NCBI GenBank assembly: GCA_003202005.1
Contig: QJJF01000002.1
Location: forward strand, 248,001-312,000
Length of the DNA stretch: 64,000 nucleotides
Direction of reading: 5' to 3'
DNA from: Williamsia faeni
Lineage (GTDB): Bacteria; Actinomycetota; Actinomycetes; Mycobacteriales; Mycobacteriaceae
Shown: positions 61,081 to 64,000 of the stretch, piece after piece
Layout of the letters: the number at the start of each line of letters is the position of its first letter
How positions within the stretch are numbered: position 1 is the first letter of the stretch
Notes under the pieces: generated by a model
Seen by the model: only the letters and a program-made list of their open reading frames with translations
Database searches by the model: none
Told to the model about the DNA's origin: nothing
Translations under genes and position numbers: made by a program

Positions 61081-61148
61081 CAAACGAGCCGGATATACGA
61101 AGACGAGCCACATATTCGCGGCTCGTCTTCGTATATCCGGCTCGTTTG
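61081..61148. terminator. 29-bp perfect hairpin between hemQ and aftC
   Basis: Perfect 29-nt arms 61081-61109 and 61120-61148 around a 10-nt loop, the longest inverted repeat in the window. It fills the gap between convergent stops 61066 and 61160. No U tract. Probably a bidirectional terminator, though such a long perfect arm invites other ideas. Confidence 0.8.
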
Positions 61149-61159
61149 ATGCGAGTGCG

Positions 61160-62413
61160 TCAGCCGGGCAGTTCTGCCTTGACTGGTTGATCTCTCTTGC
61201 GGATGTCGAGGTACCGGAAGAGCAGTGAACAGAACACGGCGATCATCAGCAAGGACCAGCCCCAGGTGACCTTGCCGTATTCGACGGCACGGCCGAACGC
61301 TGCCCATCGAACCGAGTAGTACACGTCGAAGGTGAAGCAGCCGTAGATGCCCAGCCAGGCCGGCCAGTTCCGGATGGTCGAACCGCTCAGGAACACGGTC
61401 ATCACCAGCGGGAACAGCAGCATCGAGTAGTACCCCTGACCGAGGGAACCGACCAGCCACGACGTGCACAGCAGGACGCCGGATGACGTTGCCAGCCACA
61501 GCAGTTCATCGGTCTTGCGGTAGTAGCGATACAGGAACCACAGACTGAAGGCCGCCATCGCCACGAAGGCGATCCGCATCAGCACGACCAGCCAGGTCTG
61601 CAATCCGAAGTAGGCGCCATTGCCGACGATCGAACTGTTGTAGTAGTCACGGGCTTCGAACAGGTACGGCGCCGTGCGGGTGAAGAAGTCCATCGGATCC
61701 GCCGACAACGGCCACGCCATGGCGGTCAGCAGGATCGGCATACCGATCGCACCGACGAACACCTTCCACTGACGGTTCAGCAGGGGCAGCAAAAGCAGCA
61801 CGGCCAGAACCGGTTTCACCGCGATGGTGATGCCCAGCGGGATGCCGGCCCACAGATCCTTGCGCTTGAGTGCCCACGTCATGAACAGCAATTCTCCAAG
61901 CAGCACAAAGGAATTGAAGTTCACGAAGATGAGTGTGTGGGCGACGCTCTCGGACAGGAAGAACACGAACAGCACGACCGGCATCACCGGTGAACGCCAC
62001 GAATACCCGAACATCCGGGTGATCAGGAGGGCACAGACCACCAGCACGACCACCGAGGCGAAGATGAACAACCATCGGGCCCTCTCCGGGTCGAGGTATC
62101 CCAGCGGTGCCATCAGCATGGTGCCGGACGGGGGATACAGGTAGTGCGGATCGACCGTGTTGTAGTTCTCGGTGTAGACGGGCTCGTTGCGCAGGAATGC
62201 CAGCGCGGCCCGGTACACCGGCGAGAAGTCGTCGGTCCGGTCGCCGTTGACACCCAGGATCAACGACCGCTGGATGATCATCAGGATGGACGCCGGCCAG
62301 AGCACCATCGTGAGGATGCGACCCATGTCGACCTGCGGGAACAGAAGCCGATCACGGATCGCCGCAGGGCTGGTCGTCACGTGGTCCTCGGCGCGGGTGT
62401 CATAAGTCGGCAC
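61160..62413 (-). CDS. aftC: Alpha-(1->3)-arabinofuranosyltransferase AftC (GT87)
   Basis: A 417-residue membrane glycosyltransferase of the DUF2029/GT87 family with about ten transmembrane helices. The first periplasmic loop has GDRTDDFSPVYRAALAF with the acidic pair Asp61-Asp62 that serves as catalytic base in GT-C enzymes, and NYNTVDPHYLYPPSGTMLMAPL follows. AftC adds alpha-1,3 branches of decaprenyl-phosphoryl-arabinose to arabinan of arabinogalactan and lipoarabinomannan. The neighbour, a Tap-like hydrolase homologue, is also next to it in M. tuberculosis (Rv2672-Rv2673). GTG 62413 is fixed by TACGGT six bases upstream. Confidence 0.87.
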   Translation of the reverse strand: MPTYDTRAEDHVTTSPAAIRDRLLFPQVDMGRILTMVLWPASILMIIQRSLILGVNGDRTDDFSPVYRAALAFLRNEPVYTENYNTVDPHYLYPPSGTMLMAPLGYLDPERARWLFIFASVVVLVVCALLITRMFGYSWRSPVMPVVLFVFFLSESVAHTLIFVNFNSFVLLGELLFMTWALKRKDLWAGIPLGITIAVKPVLAVLLLLPLLNRQWKVFVGAIGMPILLTAMAWPLSADPMDFFTRTAPYLFEARDYYNSSIVGNGAYFGLQTWLVVLMRIAFVAMAAFSLWFLYRYYRKTDELLWLATSSGVLLCTSWLVGSLGQGYYSMLLFPLVMTVFLSGSTIRNWPAWLGIYGCFTFDVYYSVRWAAFGRAVEYGKVTWGWSLLMIAVFCSLLFRYLDIRKRDQPVKAELPG

Positions 62414-62419
62414 TGCCGA

Positions 62420-62425
62420 ACCGTA
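62420..62425 (-). promoter_or_regulatory. -10 element of aftC, leaderless start
   Basis: On the minus strand TACGGT is six bases before GTG 62413, identical in sequence and spacing to the -10 of DUF3000. No Shine-Dalgarno sequence is present. Confidence 0.58.
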
Positions 62426-62462
62426 CTACGACGACTGCGGGTGGCGGTGGCCGACACAGCGC

Positions 62463-64000
62463 TCAAGCCGGACATGCGCCTGTCGTCGGGGGCTCTCCGG
62501 AGAGGCTGTACGCAATCGCCGCCTTGCCTGCGCAGTCGGAATGGGAGAGCACCGAGTATCCGAGTCCTTCCCAGGTCAGCATCGAGAACTCCGCGCCGGC
62601 GCCCACCAGGGCGCCGTTGACGCCGTCGGTTGCGACGGGTCCGTTGATCGGGTCACCGCCACCCCGCAGCACCAGAACGGGTACCGGTAGCTCTCCGAGA
62701 GTGGGGGTGGCGTCTCCGGACGGGAAACCACTGCACCGCAGGAGACCGAGCGCCGCATTGCTCCCGGTCAGCGGGTACTGCTGACTCCACTGGGTGACCA
62801 GGTCTGCGACCTGGTTCTGCCCGACCGGTTCGGTGGTGTCGTTGCAGCGGGACAGCAGCTGGCCATCGCTGCCGCGCAGGAGCCGGGCCTGCTCGATCGC
62901 CGCCCGCAACGGGCCGAGGGTGCCGTCGTCGGCTTTGCTCAGCATGTCCGCGGTGGTCCGGATGACGTTCGGCCGGTCACCGGGTGTCAGCGCGATGGCG
63001 GTCGTCAGCGCGAGGAGGATGTCGGTGTCGGAGAGCCCGCCGACGTCGCCGGCCCGGGCGCGCTCGAGCAATCCGGCGATGGTGGCCGCGGGATCGGCGC
63101 CGAGTGAGCAACTCAGCGCCCGGCACTGGTCGGAGAAGGTGCGCAGGGCGGCATTGGTTCCGTCCGCGATCTGCTGCGCGGAGGTTTGCGCGTTGGCGCC
63201 GTAGGGCGCGGGTGTGTCGAGGATCAGGCGGGCGACATGGTCCGTGTAGAGACCCGCGTAGGCCAGGGCCACGGCGGCACCGTTGCCGACTCCGATGATC
63301 CCGAGGTGCTCGACGCCCCACAGAACCCGTAGTTCCTCGAGGTCGGCGGCGGCGTTGTTGGTGGTGAACTGCACCTGGTGGGGGCTCAGCGTTTCGGTGC
63401 AGCCGTCGGATGCCGAGGCGCCGGCCGCGACGATGCGGCGTTCGCGTTCGGCGTTGTCGTTTGCCGCCTGACCGAAACCGTTCGACAGCAAAGTGTTGCG
63501 TTCGAGGGTGGTCATGCAGTCGAGCGGCGTCGACTCGCCGGTACCTCGCCGGTCGATGGAGACCACCGGATTGCCGGCCAGCAGAGCCGCGCCGCCACCG
63601 GAGGCCAGCGAGACCAGGGTTCGGGCCGAGGCGAGATCGGTGCCCGACGTCAGGACCAGCGGTGGCGCGCCGGCAGGTGTTGCCGACGAGCGTGCCCGAA
63701 CTGCCGACACAGTGATTGTTTCGACGGCCTGCACACCCGGCGTGACCGAGTTCGCGAACTCGGCGCAATCGAGCGTGATCCCGGCGGGCAGCGCGGCGAC
63801 ACCGAAGCGGGCAACGGTCTCGTCGGTGCAGTCGGACCACTTGAGGTCGGTGGCCGGTACTTCCAGCGGTGGCGGGGCGGCGGCGGTGGACGGCGGCTGC
63901 CCGCCGGCACCGTCCTGCTTGATCACCAGATCGGGGCCCGGGTCCGGGCCGGCGGTACAACCGGCGAGGGTGCCGATCGTCACCGCCATGGCAAGCGCGC
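62463..64000 (-). CDS. Tap-like alpha/beta-hydrolase-fold lipoprotein lacking the serine nucleophile (partial)
   Basis: At least 508 residues; the gene runs off the right edge, because the frame remains open beyond ATG 63989 and reads more hydrophobic signal residues (ALA) upstream. The lipobox LAGC places the lipidated Cys at the start of the mature protein. It resembles secreted tripeptidyl-peptidase/Tap-like hydrolases (Rv2672 type), with a Tap-like C-terminal domain. The nucleophile elbow reads GVGNG, Gly where Ser is expected (codon GGC). Candidate Asp (GGGDP) and His (SHSDC) remain. Four or more cysteines (DCTDE, DCAEF, DCM, CTETL) suggest disulfides. Catalysis is therefore doubtful. 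Confidence 0.75.
   Translation of the reverse strand, partial: ALAMAVTIGTLAGCTAGPDPGPDLVIKQDGAGGQPPSTAAAPPPLEVPATDLKWSDCTDETVARFGVAALPAGITLDCAEFANSVTPGVQAVETITVSAVRARSSATPAGAPPLVLTSGTDLASARTLVSLASGGGAALLAGNPVVSIDRRGTGESTPLDCMTTLERNTLLSNGFGQAANDNAERERRIVAAGASASDGCTETLSPHQVQFTTNNAAADLEELRVLWGVEHLGIIGVGNGAAVALAYAGLYTDHVARLILDTPAPYGANAQTSAQQIADGTNAALRTFSDQCRALSCSLGADPAATIAGLLERARAGDVGGLSDTDILLALTTAIALTPGDRPNVIRTTADMLSKADDGTLGPLRAAIEQARLLRGSDGQLLSRCNDTTEPVGQNQVADLVTQWSQQYPLTGSNAALGLLRCSGFPSGDATPTLGELPVPVLVLRGGGDPINGPVATDGVNGALVGAGAEFSMLTWEGLGYSVLSHSDCAGKAAIAYSLSGEPPTTGACPA

Noticed and set aside
58556-61111. 851-codon open frame on the minus strand across hemE-hemY-hemQ
   Set aside because: It is antisense to three well-supported haem genes, has a low-complexity Arg/Gly/His-rich translation with no family, and is the expected shadow in high-GC DNA.
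1-64000. Mobile elements, prophage, CRISPR arrays, tRNA or rRNA genes
   Set aside because: No transposase, integrase, regularly spaced repeats, or tRNA cloverleaf was recognised by eye, and the gene order is that of a conserved core chromosome. A tRNA scan would be needed to exclude a missed tRNA.

Overview
The window is a continuous piece of a high-GC actinobacterial chromosome. I see no plasmid, phage, IS, CRISPR or tRNA signal in it. Mycothiol chemistry (MscR), an AftC-type arabinan arabinosyltransferase, IdeR, SigA plus SigB, an HemQ haem branch and LexA operators of the TCGAAC-N4-GTTCGA type all point to the mycolic-acid order Mycobacteriales. The gene order recalls the M. tuberculosis stretch from about Rv2672 to Rv2726, but with many insertions, and fits a Gordonia-like genus; this is inference from memory, not a search.

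Layout. 1-4.9 kb: dapF 3' end, hflX, an acyl-CoA dehydrogenase, then the SOS hub lexA // LysM division inhibitor, and nrdR. 4.9-12.4 kb: hrpA helicase, class III aminotransferase, and the peroxide module ahpC-ahpD // oxyR. 12.4-24 kb: PAC2 protein translationally coupled to a Ski2-like helicase, mycothiol-dependent aldehyde dehydrogenase coupled to a metallo-beta-lactamase-fold hydrolase, a secreted SGNH protein, a three-gene membrane operon (SPFH/GYF, zinc ribbon, small TM protein), a lipoprotein and a DUF4192 protein. 24-31 kb: ideR-galE, an acuC-pat protein-acetylation pair, and sigB behind a clear ECF-type promoter.

31-45 kb: methyltransferase, DUF3099, DUF3039, YihY-type membrane protein, SF2 helicase, small zinc proteins, an EamA exporter, a DUF5685 protein with a remarkable cysteine tail, a lipase-like hydrolase, sigA, polyphosphate glucokinase, suhB, and cei. 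45-54 kb: DUF3093 // dut from an apparently shared bidirectional leaderless promoter, DUF3710, OB-fold protein, DUF3159, the potassium module ceoC/ceoB // KimA-like transporter, and an RNA m5U-type methyltransferase. 54-64 kb: dxs, rnd, DUF3000, the coproporphyrin-route haem genes hemE-hemY-hemQ, aftC, and a Tap-like lipoprotein hydrolase homologue running off the right edge.

Two features recur. Convergent gene pairs either overlap or abut at their 3' ends, or are separated by a very long perfect hairpin (16-29 bp stems, no U tract). Many starts lack a Shine-Dalgarno sequence but have a TANNNT -10 hexamer 6-7 nt before the start codon, the signature of leaderless transcription. No wholly new defence or biosynthetic system is evident. 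The best candidates for a second look are the SPFH/zinc-ribbon operon, the Cys-tailed DUF5685 protein, the PAC2-helicase pair, the dut/DUF3093 symmetric promoter, and two hydrolase-fold proteins lacking standard catalytic residues.
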